A DNA stretch of 56,696 bases from Chlorobiota bacterium (GCA_014191195.1 BJGZ01000014.1:1-56696); one strand, 5' to 3'. Positions 33,722 through 43,040 are shown, counted from the stretch's first letter. Numbers and translations: made by a program. Notes: generated from the sequence alone by a model not told the origin.

Positions 33722-36700
33722 ATGAAACGATTGCTTTTTTCGGCAATGTTTGCATTAGTGCATGTTATTGCAAACAGTCAAATTGCAGACCCACAAATTT
33801 CTTATGGGCCAAAGATTCTATTGCAAACTGATGCTTTGCTTCAAGAAGGAAATCTTATTGAATCAAGGGAACATATAAGAACATATCTAAAAGATTTTAG
33901 TGATGGGATTTACGCAGACGAAGCTAGAATATTACAAGCAATCATTTTGAGGGAGCAAGCTGATTATTCTTATGCAGATAAGTCTTTAGCTGATTTTATA
34001 CAACAAAGAAACAATTCCAAGTTTATACCAATTGCATGGTTCGAGCGTGCAGCAATAGCATTTCATAAAGGAGATTTAGTAATTTCTATAGATTACTTTC
34101 ATCAAGCTTCAAAGAATGCTAATAATCTACTAGAGACAGATAAAAATTATTTTAAAAACATAAGTGGATCTGCAATTTATTGGCAAGGTATAGCGTATGC
34201 GAAATTAGGAAATATAGAACAATCGATAGTTTTTCTTATAGAGTGTCAAAAACTATTTCCTGATCATTCATTAGCTGATGATGCATTATATTTTAGGGCT
34301 CAATTAGCCGAAAGAGAGTTAAAATTGCAGCAATCAGGTGTTTTATATGCTGAGCTTTTAAGTAGATATCAATATAGTAATACAGTTTTAAGTTCTGCAA
34401 TTCGTGCAGCAAATGTAAAAGTAGCATTAAAAGAACCTAATGCAGCAATTGTATTCTTAGATCAAGCTCATAATATTGTACGTCGAATATCCCAAAAAGA
34501 TTCAATTGGATTGATATATGAAAATCAAGTACATTCTGAAGCATCTGATCAAGAAATACAATTTTTGCGTATAGAAGCACTTACATTATCGGGGCAATAC
34601 CAAAGTAGCCATAGTATGGCTAAAGAATTTATGCGCATATTTGCTTCTTCTTCTTTGAAACCCGAAGTATGGATGGCTGCTGGTTATAGTACACTTCAAT
34701 TAAAAGAGTATCAATTATCAGAACAATATTATCAAACAGTCATTGATTCGGTTCAAGATGATCAATCCTTGATTAAGCAAGGTGCAAAGTTATATCATGC
34801 AATAGTACTCAAGGCATTACAAAAAAGGGAAGAAGCAAAAAAAGAATTGTCATTATTAAATGCGCAAATTGGATATCCATATATATCTCAATCTTTATTA
34901 GAATATGGGCAAATCGCTTATGAAGATAAAGAATTAGAAATAGCAAAAAAAGCCTTGCAGAAAGCAGAAAGAGAAACTACCGACAAAACAGTACTTGTTA
35001 AAATTAATCTCTTACTTGGAAGTATATTTTTAGATTTAGAAATGTATGGTAAGGCAGCCAGAGAATATGCATCAGCTGAAAGAAATGCAATAATACTTTC
35101 TGATATTTCATTACCTAATAAAGAAAATATATTAGCAGAAATTAGATTGAAAAATGGAGTATCACTGCATCAAAATGAACAATATCAAGATGCTGCAATT
35201 GAACTTTCTACATTTTTAGGTGAACATAAAAGTGATATACGCAAAGATGAAGCATTGTTTTGGTTGGCTGAGTCGTATTTCAGATTAGATTTATTGAAAA
35301 ATGCCGAAGAATTTTATAATCAATTGATTTCGGATTTTCCAAAGAGCAAAAGAGTTGAAGAAAGTATGTATGCATTAGCTTGGACTTATTTTAGGACAAG
35401 AGATTTCAATAAAAGCAATACGGCTTTTTCTTCATTATTAAAGAAATATCCAGATTCACGATTTGCAGCAGAAAGTTGGGCAAGAAAGGCGGATGGATTT
35501 TATATCCAAAAACAATTTAAAGAAGCTTCTACTGCATATAAAACCGCATATAAGGCCTTACCAAATTCTGAAGAAGGGCAATATTCTGCATATCAATATG
35601 GACAAGCTTTATATAGAATAAATGATTTTGATGGGGCATTGCAAGCATTTAGGACATTTATACGATCTCATTCAAAATCATCTTTGGCTCCTTCTGCATC
35701 ATATTCATTAGGTTGGACACATTTTCAGCAAAAAAAGTATGCTGAAGCAATCGAAGATTTTAAAGATTTGATTAGCTCTTATCCATCTAGTCCATTATGT
35801 GCAAGAGCCCATTATACTATTGGGGATGCATATTATAATATGGAGCAATATGAAAAAGCAATCACTGAATATTCAATTGTTAAAAATTCATATGCTCAAT
35901 CACCATTAGCGGGCGAATCAGTTAAAAGTATTCAGTATTGTTTGGAATTTTTGGGAAGAAATCAAGAAGCAGATCAGATAGTAGATGAATTTGTAAAAGC
36001 ACATCCTGAGTCCGATGCAGCTAAAGATTTACTGATGAATAAAGGATTGAGCTTTTTTAATAGACAAAATTTTCAAAGCGCAATTAGTGAATATGAATCG
36101 TTTCTGAAGTCAAATAATGATAAAGAAAGGAATGCCGAAGCTTTGTTTTATTTAGGAAAAAGTTATGCTAGTTTAGGTGAATCTTCCAAAGCAGAATCTT
36201 CTTATAAAGATGTGTATGCATCATATCCTAAAAGTGAATTTGCACCTTTGGCATTACTTGAAATAGGATTACTCAAGCAAAAATCTCAATTACTAAGGGA
36301 TGCCGACACAGCATTTATCAAGTTAATGGATGAATTTCCGAATAGCAATTCAGCAGCTCAAGCTGGATATGAAAGAGCCCAAATTGCTGTGTCGTTTACT
36401 GATACTCTTAAATCATTACGCTTATTTACAGAAATTGCTGACAAGTTTATAAGCGCTGAATATGGAGATCAGTCAAGATATAAGATAGCTATGTACTATA
36501 GATCAAAAGGAATATTAGATAGTGCAAGAGTACATTTTGGAAAGCTTATTGATAGAATCGAAAATATTTCAATTGCAGCCGAAGCCCAATATAGAATTGG
36601 CGAATCATGGCTGAAACAAAAAGAAATAGGAAATGCAATAGAAGCATTTAATCAAGTAAGACAAAAATTTAGCAATATTGAAGATTGGTTTACATTGTCA

Positions 36701-36847
36701 TTACTCGGATTAGGGGAAAGCTATGAACAAGTAAAAAATATTGAAGCAGCAATCGAAGTCTATCAAACACTATCAACACTGAGGGCAGATGATGATTTTG
36801 GAAAAGCAGCGCAAGCAAAACTTAAGAAATATGGGAGGGCCCGATAA
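33722..36847 (+). CDS. Giant TPR-repeat exported protein
   Basis: This 1041-residue protein has a Sec signal ending VIANSQ, and nearly all of it is tetratricopeptide-type helical repeats. Clear units are IAWFERAAIAFHKGDLVISI, DEALFWLAESYFRLDLLKNA, SMYALAWTYFRTRDFNKSN, ASYSLGWTHFQQKKYAEAIE, HYTIGDAYYNMEQYEKAI and ALFYLGKSYASLGESSKAES. The repeats match Tol-Pal system/YbgF-type TPRs rather than kinase-linked ones. Large TPR proteins next to outer membrane barrels serve as periplasmic scaffolds in other FCB bacteria. It leads a five-gene run and shares one base with the next start (TAATG). Confidence 0.82.
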   Translation: MKRLLFSAMFALVHVIANSQIADPQISYGPKILLQTDALLQEGNLIESREHIRTYLKDFSDGIYADEARILQAIILREQADYSYADKSLADFIQQRNNSKFIPIAWFERAAIAFHKGDLVISIDYFHQASKNANNLLETDKNYFKNISGSAIYWQGIAYAKLGNIEQSIVFLIECQKLFPDHSLADDALYFRAQLAERELKLQQSGVLYAELLSRYQYSNTVLSSAIRAANVKVALKEPNAAIVFLDQAHNIVRRISQKDSIGLIYENQVHSEASDQEIQFLRIEALTLSGQYQSSHSMAKEFMRIFASSSLKPEVWMAAGYSTLQLKEYQLSEQYYQTVIDSVQDDQSLIKQGAKLYHAIVLKALQKREEAKKELSLLNAQIGYPYISQSLLEYGQIAYEDKELEIAKKALQKAERETTDKTVLVKINLLLGSIFLDLEMYGKAAREYASAERNAIILSDISLPNKENILAEIRLKNGVSLHQNEQYQDAAIELSTFLGEHKSDIRKDEALFWLAESYFRLDLLKNAEEFYNQLISDFPKSKRVEESMYALAWTYFRTRDFNKSNTAFSSLLKKYPDSRFAAESWARKADGFYIQKQFKEASTAYKTAYKALPNSEEGQYSAYQYGQALYRINDFDGALQAFRTFIRSHSKSSLAPSASYSLGWTHFQQKKYAEAIEDFKDLISSYPSSPLCARAHYTIGDAYYNMEQYEKAITEYSIVKNSYAQSPLAGESVKSIQYCLEFLGRNQEADQIVDEFVKAHPESDAAKDLLMNKGLSFFNRQNFQSAISEYESFLKSNNDKERNAEALFYLGKSYASLGESSKAESSYKDVYASYPKSEFAPLALLEIGLLKQKSQLLRDADTAFIKLMDEFPNSNSAAQAGYERAQIAVSFTDTLKSLRLFTEIADKFISAEYGDQSRYKIAMYYRSKGILDSARVHFGKLIDRIENISIAAEAQYRIGESWLKQKEIGNAIEAFNQVRQKFSNIEDWFTLSLLGLGESYEQVKNIEAAIEVYQTLSTLRADDDFGKAAQAKLKKYGRAR

Positions 36848-38448
36848 TGAAACTATTCATAGTATGTATGGTATTTCCTATAGTTCTCTGTGCTCAACAA
36901 CAAAGTCAAAACAATACTGTTCAACCGATTGATTTACAGGAATTTGTTATCACCGGCAAAGCTAGTGCAGAAATAAAAGGTGGAATTAAACAAAAGCCCT
37001 TGAAACCACAATCACTTAAACAAACAGAATTAGATTCAATAAATACAAATGAAAAAATACCAGCACCTTTATTGTCAGTGTTAACATTACCAATAAGTAC
37101 ATTCAAAAAAAATATATCGATAACCTCTGTTCAAGCTGAAATCGGCCAATTTTATACTCCAAAAATAATTGGATTATATACATTTGAAGAATTAGGATAT
37201 TCGGTAGATGCATTAGGATATTATGAAGGAAGTAAAGGGCATATTCAAAATGCTGATTATAGTAAAGTAAAGCTAGCAATTAATGCAAGTTATGATGCTC
37301 CTAAAAAGTTCGTTTTCTTTGGAGGCAGCAGAACTGAATCTTCTTTCTCGGTATTCAGAAATGGTTATTCTTTTTTTGGAATGGATTCTTCTGTAGATCG
37401 ATCAATACTAGGCCTAAAGGCACATGCACATACTAAAGGAAATTATCAGGAATATACCTACAGCACTGGTGCGGAGTGGAATATGCTTCGATGCGAAACT
37501 AATATGAAGCAAAGTAATGATTCCAGAATTATGGGATTTCTAGATATTTCAAGACCACTTGGAACTATGAATTATGGGGCTAAAGCATCAGTTGATTTAC
37601 ATTCTTTTCGAGAAAACTCATCATATAATATGATACAATTAGGTGGATATACTAAGTTTACATATATGGACATTCAATCAGATATATCCGTAGATCTTCA
37701 ATCAGCTACAAATTCTCTAGATATTTCATTAGGCGGAGTACTTATTACATATAATGCACAATATCAAATGTCTGAAGATATAACCGTTTTTGGCTTTTTA
37801 CAAAGCGGATTAAGTGCAAATTCTTTTCAAGACATAGTCCAGAATAATCCATATATCATAGATTCATCAGTAATATCATTTAGAAGAGATATCATACATG
37901 TAAAACCATCCTTCATGTATCAACCAACAGCCAAAACAAGCATACACACATCAATTGATTATAGGATCAGTTCAGATATGCCTATTTATATTCCAAATTC
38001 ATTAGAAAGAAATAATTATTCTGGATATGCAATAGAATATGTAGGTGCTCAAGTATTAACTCTTTCCTCTGAGTTATTATGGAAACCCAATGATGCTATG
38101 TCATTTAGTGGACTATGTGCTATTACAAATAGTCAATTATCAGATTTTGAGGGGTCAGTTCCATTATTGCCCTCAATGAAGGCTGGAGTTACTTGGGATA
38201 TGAAGTGGAATAATGATATTCAAAGTATATTTTCTGCAGAGTATATTGGCAAAAGATCAATTGATAAACAGTCGACAATATCCCTACCAGCATATATTAT
38301 GGTAAATGTACAATGCAATTATGCTTTGCCATATAATATGAAAGGATATATTCGATTAGATAATATATTAAATTCAAAAGTATATTTGTGGAATAGTTTT
38401 CAGGAACGTGGTATTTTTATAGCATTAGGCCTAAAATATTCCCTTTAA
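36847..38448 (+). CDS. Outer membrane beta-barrel, TonB-receptor-like without plug
   Basis: This 533-residue exported protein has a signal sequence ending LCAQQ, a short N-terminal segment LQEFVITGKASAEI that resembles the start of a TonB-dependent receptor (TonB box/plug entry), and then alternating amphipathic strands to a C-terminal strand GIFIALGLKYSL. No plug domain (about 130 residues) is visible, so it is shorter than a normal receptor. It may be a passive porin-like or TonB-coupled scaffold barrel. TAATG overlap with the TPR gene argues for joint synthesis. Confidence 0.7.
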   Translation: MKLFIVCMVFPIVLCAQQQSQNNTVQPIDLQEFVITGKASAEIKGGIKQKPLKPQSLKQTELDSINTNEKIPAPLLSVLTLPISTFKKNISITSVQAEIGQFYTPKIIGLYTFEELGYSVDALGYYEGSKGHIQNADYSKVKLAINASYDAPKKFVFFGGSRTESSFSVFRNGYSFFGMDSSVDRSILGLKAHAHTKGNYQEYTYSTGAEWNMLRCETNMKQSNDSRIMGFLDISRPLGTMNYGAKASVDLHSFRENSSYNMIQLGGYTKFTYMDIQSDISVDLQSATNSLDISLGGVLITYNAQYQMSEDITVFGFLQSGLSANSFQDIVQNNPYIIDSSVISFRRDIIHVKPSFMYQPTAKTSIHTSIDYRISSDMPIYIPNSLERNNYSGYAIEYVGAQVLTLSSELLWKPNDAMSFSGLCAITNSQLSDFEGSVPLLPSMKAGVTWDMKWNNDIQSIFSAEYIGKRSIDKQSTISLPAYIMVNVQCNYALPYNMKGYIRLDNILNSKVYLWNSFQERGIFIALGLKYSL

Positions 38449-38467
38449 TTAAACTGAATGGCTGCAT

Positions 38468-39553
38468 ATGAATGATGATATAAACCCAAATACAAATCCC
38501 GATAATTTCGGAGGATTTGATGATTCGGATGGACAAACATTTTCTGGTTCTGGTTCGTCTAAAAATTCATCCCTAGGAAAAAGTTCTATGAATTCTGAAC
38601 AAAATCAAGATAAGCCATTTTCAGGTACAATCAATTCTGAAAAAAAAGGTGGCTTTATATCATATATAAATCCAGAATCAAGTACGATGTCTGCAGATGA
38701 TCAAGCACCAAAGAATTCTGGAAATAATTGGATCAAAGTAATAGCAGCAATTTTATTGATTTCTGGGCTAATCTACTTTTTGATTCCTGATTCACCTAAA
38801 AGTCGGCCTGAAATTGTAATAGATACTACAGTGCAAACTGAAAATAATGAAGGCTCAAATCCTGATGTCGTAGAGATTGATTCTCAAGTTGTTATACTAA
38901 GAAATACAATTATTCAAGATTCTATAACAAGAGTTCAAGATTCTATAACAAGAGCAGAATTATCACAAGGCAAACCTTTAGATAATAATTCTTCCGAATC
39001 AATATCTGATAGTAAACCTGTGATTGAAGAAAAAATTCAAGAAAAACCTCAATCTCCGAAGGTTAAATCTGATAAGGGTAAAAACAATAGAATAGTACAG
39101 AAAGATGTGAAAGTTGTAGGTAAAAAGGAAGATAAAGTTAAAAATAATAGCAAAGCAGATATTATCAAACAAACTTTTTTAGACCCAGCAACACCTTCGA
39201 AAGAGAAAATTACATCTAAGATAAATTCTAAGATTGAAGAAAAATTGAGTCCTAAATCAAAGGAAATCAATAAGTCAAATAAAGACTTAATAGTCAATAA
39301 AGAGACAAAAAAGTCATCAGTTAAAGCTATTTACTCGGTACAAGTGTATGCTACTCCAAGTAAAGATGATGCAAATGAAGCATTGAAGAAGTTAAAATCT
39401 AGAGGTCAATCAAGTGCCTATATAAGTATGTATAAAAATAGAGGTACAAATTGGTATAGAGTTCGTTTTGGTGGTTTTGAAAGCAGAGAATCTGCGCAAT
39501 CTGCTGCAAAAAAAGCAGGTTATAATCAAGCATGGATAGATAGACTTGAATAA
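38468..39553 (+). CDS. SPOR-domain membrane protein
   Basis: This 361-residue protein has a cytoplasmic N-terminal region of about 85 residues (Asn/Gly/Ser-rich), a transmembrane helix (about 91-112, WIKVIAAILLISGLIYFLIP), a long Lys/Ser/Glu-rich linker, and a C-terminal SPOR domain from about 285: IYSVQVYATPSKDDANEALKK ending WYRVRFGGFESRESAQSAAK. SPOR domains bind denuded glycans at division sites, so this is probably an inner-membrane protein reaching into the periplasmic wall. The linker contains a perfect 21-base tandem duplication (38913-38954). Confidence 0.85.
   Translation: MNDDINPNTNPDNFGGFDDSDGQTFSGSGSSKNSSLGKSSMNSEQNQDKPFSGTINSEKKGGFISYINPESSTMSADDQAPKNSGNNWIKVIAAILLISGLIYFLIPDSPKSRPEIVIDTTVQTENNEGSNPDVVEIDSQVVILRNTIIQDSITRVQDSITRAELSQGKPLDNNSSESISDSKPVIEEKIQEKPQSPKVKSDKGKNNRIVQKDVKVVGKKEDKVKNNSKADIIKQTFLDPATPSKEKITSKINSKIEEKLSPKSKEINKSNKDLIVNKETKKSSVKAIYSVQVYATPSKDDANEALKKLKSRGQSSAYISMYKNRGTNWYRVRFGGFESRESAQSAAKKAGYNQAWIDRLE
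38913..38954 (+). repeat. Perfect 21-bp tandem duplication in the SPOR gene
   Basis: Two copies of a 21-base unit (38913-38933 and 38934-38954) encode QDSITR twice, separated by single residues (V, A). It lies in the low-complexity linker and keeps the frame, so copy number could vary without breaking the gene. Confidence 0.85.
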
Positions 39554-39562
39554 AAATTTCCT

Positions 39563-40321
39563 ATGAGTTATCATGCAAGAAATACTGAAAATAATGCACG
39601 TGTAAATTTTGTTTTTATGTGGGACAAATTTACAGTAAGGGGCTTTTTGTATGCATTTATTTGTATGGTGATATTATTGATAATTTTTACATTTACCAAA
39701 GTAGTAATTGATCCAATCAAGATTGAACAAATTTCGCATCCAATAATCCTTCTCAATTTGGGTGAAGGAGATGGTACTGGTAAAAGAAAAGGTAATCTAA
39801 CAGCCGAGGGTATTTCTTCATCAGGTAAAAAGCCATCTAATCCTCTAGAAGATGCTAGTAAAGATAATTCAGCATCTTCTGCAAATGATCCAACAAAAAG
39901 TAATAGCTTGATTGCGAAAGATAAAGTTTCAGAAAGTAATAAAACTGATAAGGATAGTGTATCTGGTGGTGAAAAAACAATAGGGAATGGAGCTGGTGCT
40001 GGGACTGGCCTTGGTGATAAGGGAATAGGAACTGGTGTAGGATTAGGATTAGGAGACATCGAATGGGGCGGTGGAGGTAATCGAACTGTTTTAAGTAAAG
40101 TGTTACCTAAAAGTCCTAATAAGCTTGATAGAAATGTCCAATTAAAAGTAAAGTTTACTGTATTAGCCGATGGCACAGTTGCAAATATGAAGCCAATGCA
40201 AAAAGGTGATCCATTACTTGAACAACAGTCATTAACGGCATTAAAGCGTTGGCGATTTAATAAGATAGCAGATGGTGTAGAAATGTCTGGAATAATAACA
40301 TTTAGTTTTAAAATGGATTGA
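39563..40321 (+). CDS. TonB-family energy transducer-like protein
   Basis: This 252-residue protein has a short cytoplasmic N-terminus, one transmembrane helix (about 28-48, GFLYAFICMVILLIIFTF) and a Ser/Lys/Gly-rich linker instead of the usual Pro-rich one (glycine-rich at about 140-175). The C-terminal TonB-like domain reads VQLKVKFTVLADGTVAN, LLEQQSLTALKRWRFN and GIITFSFKMD. TonB passes inner-membrane energy to outer membrane receptors. No exbB/exbD genes are nearby, so it may use others or serve the neighbouring barrel only. Confidence 0.8.
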   Translation: MSYHARNTENNARVNFVFMWDKFTVRGFLYAFICMVILLIIFTFTKVVIDPIKIEQISHPIILLNLGEGDGTGKRKGNLTAEGISSSGKKPSNPLEDASKDNSASSANDPTKSNSLIAKDKVSESNKTDKDSVSGGEKTIGNGAGAGTGLGDKGIGTGVGLGLGDIEWGGGGNRTVLSKVLPKSPNKLDRNVQLKVKFTVLADGTVANMKPMQKGDPLLEQQSLTALKRWRFNKIADGVEMSGIITFSFKMD

Positions 40322-40329
40322 AAGTATAA

Positions 40330-40515
40330 ATGGAACAGATATCAAGTATATATAATTGGTTTGTATCTTTAGGAGCTTTTCCTTTACTTATCATAGCGAT
40401 TATTATTATTGTCGTACTCTTCAAGTTAGCGCGCACATTCATTAAATTTGCATTCACCATTTGTGCACTCATAATTCTCATACTTGTTATCTTAAAACTA
40501 GTGAATAATCAATAA
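40330..40515 (+). CDS. Small two-helix membrane protein
   Basis: This 61-residue protein begins 8 bases after the TonB-like gene. It has two hydrophobic segments (about 15-32 and 37-56) with a short basic turn (KLARTFIKFAF). No family is recognised. Its placement, in the same direction and close to the preceding stop, suggests co-transcription with the TPR-barrel-SPOR-TonB run. It is too short for homology inference; a true gene is likely but not certain. Confidence 0.6.
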   Translation: MEQISSIYNWFVSLGAFPLLIIAIIIIVVLFKLARTFIKFAFTICALIILILVILKLVNNQ

Positions 40516-40545
40516 TTCACTTACTCTATATAATCGGATTTTACC

Positions 40546-41886
40546 ATGGCTCAAACAATTGGAATAATTGGAACAGGATATGTAGGACTAGTTACCGGAA
40601 CTTGTTTTGCAGAAAGTGGAAATACAGTGATATGTGTTGATGTTAATGTAGATAAAGTTAATAAGCTTAAGCTTGGTATCATGCCAATTTATGAACCTGG
40701 TTTAGAACATTTATTAGAAAGAAATATAAGTAATGGAAGATTGCATTTTACAAATGATCTTGAATATGCAACCAAATCATGTGAGATATTATTTCTTTGT
40801 TTACCAACTCCGCCTGGCGAGGATGGATCTGCAGATTTAAATTATGTTCTGGACGCTGCTAAAGATATATCTGTTTTTATCAAATCAAATAATATTAAAG
40901 AACCTAGAATATTAGTAAATAAAAGCACTGTCCCTGTGGCTACATCTGAAAGAGTTCGGGCGGTATGCCAACAATATGCTCCAGGATTTACTATAGAAAT
41001 TGTTAGTAATCCAGAATTTCTCAGAGAAGGGTTTGCAGTTGAAGATTTTATGAAACCCGATAGAGTTGTAGTGGGAACTAGCAATGCATATGCAGAAAAA
41101 GCAATGAAGGATTTATATGAACCATTTCTAAGAAGTGGTAATCCTATGTATGTGATGGACGAAAAAAGTGCAGAGATTACAAAGTATGCAGCTAATTGTT
41201 TTTTAGCTATGAGAATTTCATTTATGAATGAATTATCTGGTTATTGTGAAGCAATTGGTGCTGATATAGAAAATGTACGAATTGGAATAGGTTCTGATAC
41301 TAGAATTGGCAAAAGATTCTTATTTGCTGGTATTGGTTATGGTGGAAGCTGTTTTCCAAAAGATGTAAAAGCATTACTATATTCTACAGATTTAGTAGGA
41401 ACCCCCTTAGGTATCATACATGCAGTTGAAGCTGCTAATACATTCCAGACAGATAGATTTATTCTTAATATCATCAACCGTTTAGGAAATCTTAAAGGCA
41501 TTAAGATTGCAGTATGGGGTTTAGCTTTTAAGCCTAATACAGATGATGTAAGGGAAGCCCCTGCATATAGGATTATAGATTCATTACTGAAACAAGAAGC
41601 TAATATTCATGTTTATGATCCAGAAGCAATGCCAAATACAAAACATATATACGCGGATACTTTACATTATGGATCTAATTCATATGAAATATTAACAGAC
41701 GCGGCAGTATTAATTATTGCAACAGAATGGAATGAGTTTAGAAAGCCTGACTTTGCTTTAATGAAACATAAAATGGCAATGCCCATAATATTTGATGGAA
41801 GAAATTTATATGAGCCAAATGCTATAGCTGAATTAGGATTTGAATATCATAGTATAGGAAGAAAAATAGTCGGATCTTTACAATAA
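40546..41886 (+). CDS. ugd: UDP-glucose 6-dehydrogenase
   Basis: This 446-residue enzyme oxidises UDP-glucose to UDP-glucuronate for polysaccharide synthesis. It has an N-terminal NAD site (IGIIGTGYVGLVTGTCFAES), LCLPTPPGEDGSADL, LVNKSTVPVATSERV, FLREGFAVEDFMKPDRVVVG, the catalytic-Cys region GIGYGGSCFPKDVKALL, and WGLAFKPNTDDVREAPA. A UDP-N-acetyl-hexosamine dehydrogenase is less likely given the motifs. The next gene encodes a glycosyltransferase, so these two may serve an exopolysaccharide. Confidence 0.93.
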   Translation: MAQTIGIIGTGYVGLVTGTCFAESGNTVICVDVNVDKVNKLKLGIMPIYEPGLEHLLERNISNGRLHFTNDLEYATKSCEILFLCLPTPPGEDGSADLNYVLDAAKDISVFIKSNNIKEPRILVNKSTVPVATSERVRAVCQQYAPGFTIEIVSNPEFLREGFAVEDFMKPDRVVVGTSNAYAEKAMKDLYEPFLRSGNPMYVMDEKSAEITKYAANCFLAMRISFMNELSGYCEAIGADIENVRIGIGSDTRIGKRFLFAGIGYGGSCFPKDVKALLYSTDLVGTPLGIIHAVEAANTFQTDRFILNIINRLGNLKGIKIAVWGLAFKPNTDDVREAPAYRIIDSLLKQEANIHVYDPEAMPNTKHIYADTLHYGSNSYEILTDAAVLIIATEWNEFRKPDFALMKHKMAMPIIFDGRNLYEPNAIAELGFEYHSIGRKIVGSLQ

Positions 41887-41915
41887 GTATTGATTATCTC
41901 ACCTTTAGATAATAT

Positions 41916-43016
41916 ATGTCTATTTTCTTTTTCATCGTTGCAGGACTATTTACTGTAAAAGCTTTACTTTTTATTGTTGCAGCTTCTTTAGAACGTACAA
42001 AAGCAAGAAAAAGACAATCCAATCAATCATTGCTTAAAGTGTCGGTTATCGTTCCAGCTAGAAATGAAGAAGATAATCTTGCAATTTGTTTACATTCACT
42101 ACTACAAAGTACATATTGCAATTATGATATTATTGTCGTAAATGATAGATCATCAGATAAAACAGGGGAAATAGCAAATACTTTTGCTGCTAAGTATCCA
42201 CAAGTTACAGTTATACATGCAATAGAAGAAAGAGAAGGTAATCTTAAAGGCAAACCTGGTGCTTTACATTTAGGTATACTCCATTCTTACAGTGATATAA
42301 TAATGATGACAGATGCCGACTGTACGGTTGCAGACACATGGATAGAATCAATTGCAAAACAATTTAATAATCCCAATGTTGGATTAGTTGCTTCTTATAC
42401 AGTGGTTCAAGGGGAATCATTTTTTCAACATATGCAAGACATGGAATGGCTAATGAATCATACATTAGCTTGTATTGGTGTTTCTTTAGACCAACCATTA
42501 GGATGCTTTGGCAATAATTTATCGATTAGACTTGCTGTTTACCAACAGATCGGTGGCTATCCTGGCATTCCATTTTCAGTAACAGAAGACTTATCATTAC
42601 TACAAACTGTTCATAAATCTGGATGGAAAATAATATATCCATGCGATCAAGAATGTGCAGTTGAAACAAAACCATGCTTAAATTGGTCTGATTTTATTAA
42701 GCAACTTCATCGTTGGATAAAGGGTTCAAATAGATTAGGTTGGAGAAAACATATTTTTGTGTTCTTTGCATTTATGTTCTGGGCTTTTTTAGCATATGCA
42801 TTATATAATCATGCATGGAATGAGCTTATAATGATCTTGACTATTAGAATAATGGGAGACTATATTCTAGTTATACCATCATTGGCCGCACTTAAAAGAA
42901 TGAATAAAATTGCCTATGTATTTCCTGGAATGATCTTTATGATGATGATAGAAGCAATTATTCCATTTTTATTCTTAAAGAAATCAGTTATATGGAAAGG
43001 ACAAAAATTCACCTAA
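41916..43016 (+). CDS. Family 2 membrane glycosyltransferase
   Basis: This 366-residue protein has an N-terminal membrane helix, a GT-A domain (VSVIVPARNEEDNLAICLHS, IIVVNDRSSDKT, MMTDADCTV with the DxD-like motif), the acceptor-site TEDLSLLQ, HRWIKGSNRLGW (RW-type motif), and two or three C-terminal transmembrane helices (to about residue 355). It is close to processive or lipid-linked sugar transferases; the donor and acceptor are unknown. It converges on pyrG with an 8-base gap inside a hairpin. Confidence 0.85.
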   Translation: MSIFFFIVAGLFTVKALLFIVAASLERTKARKRQSNQSLLKVSVIVPARNEEDNLAICLHSLLQSTYCNYDIIVVNDRSSDKTGEIANTFAAKYPQVTVIHAIEEREGNLKGKPGALHLGILHSYSDIIMMTDADCTVADTWIESIAKQFNNPNVGLVASYTVVQGESFFQHMQDMEWLMNHTLACIGVSLDQPLGCFGNNLSIRLAVYQQIGGYPGIPFSVTEDLSLLQTVHKSGWKIIYPCDQECAVETKPCLNWSDFIKQLHRWIKGSNRLGWRKHIFVFFAFMFWAFLAYALYNHAWNELIMILTIRIMGDYILVIPSLAALKRMNKIAYVFPGMIFMMMIEAIIPFLFLKKSVIWKGQKFT

Positions 43017-43040
43017 AAAAGTAATTACTCTTTTAGGTGA
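43009..43040. terminator. Hairpin shared by two convergent gene ends
   Basis: TCACCTAAAA (43009-43018) and TTTTAGGTGA (43031-43040) form a perfect 10-bp stem with a 12-base loop. The stem arms contain the final codons of the glycosyltransferase (stop 43014-43016) and the last codons of pyrG (stop 43025-43027 lies in the loop). It can act on both strands; the T-runs are short. Confidence 0.6.

Noticed and set aside
39571-40176. 201-codon proline-rich ORF on the minus strand opposite the TonB-like gene
   Set aside because: Its Pro/Ser richness is the antisense image of the Gly/Ser-rich linker; the plus-strand gene has a TonB domain and fits its operon.
41893-41913. 7-bp hairpin (ATTATCT/AGATAAT) just before the glycosyltransferase start
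   Set aside because: All-AT stem with no T-run; too weak to call a terminator or a regulatory element.
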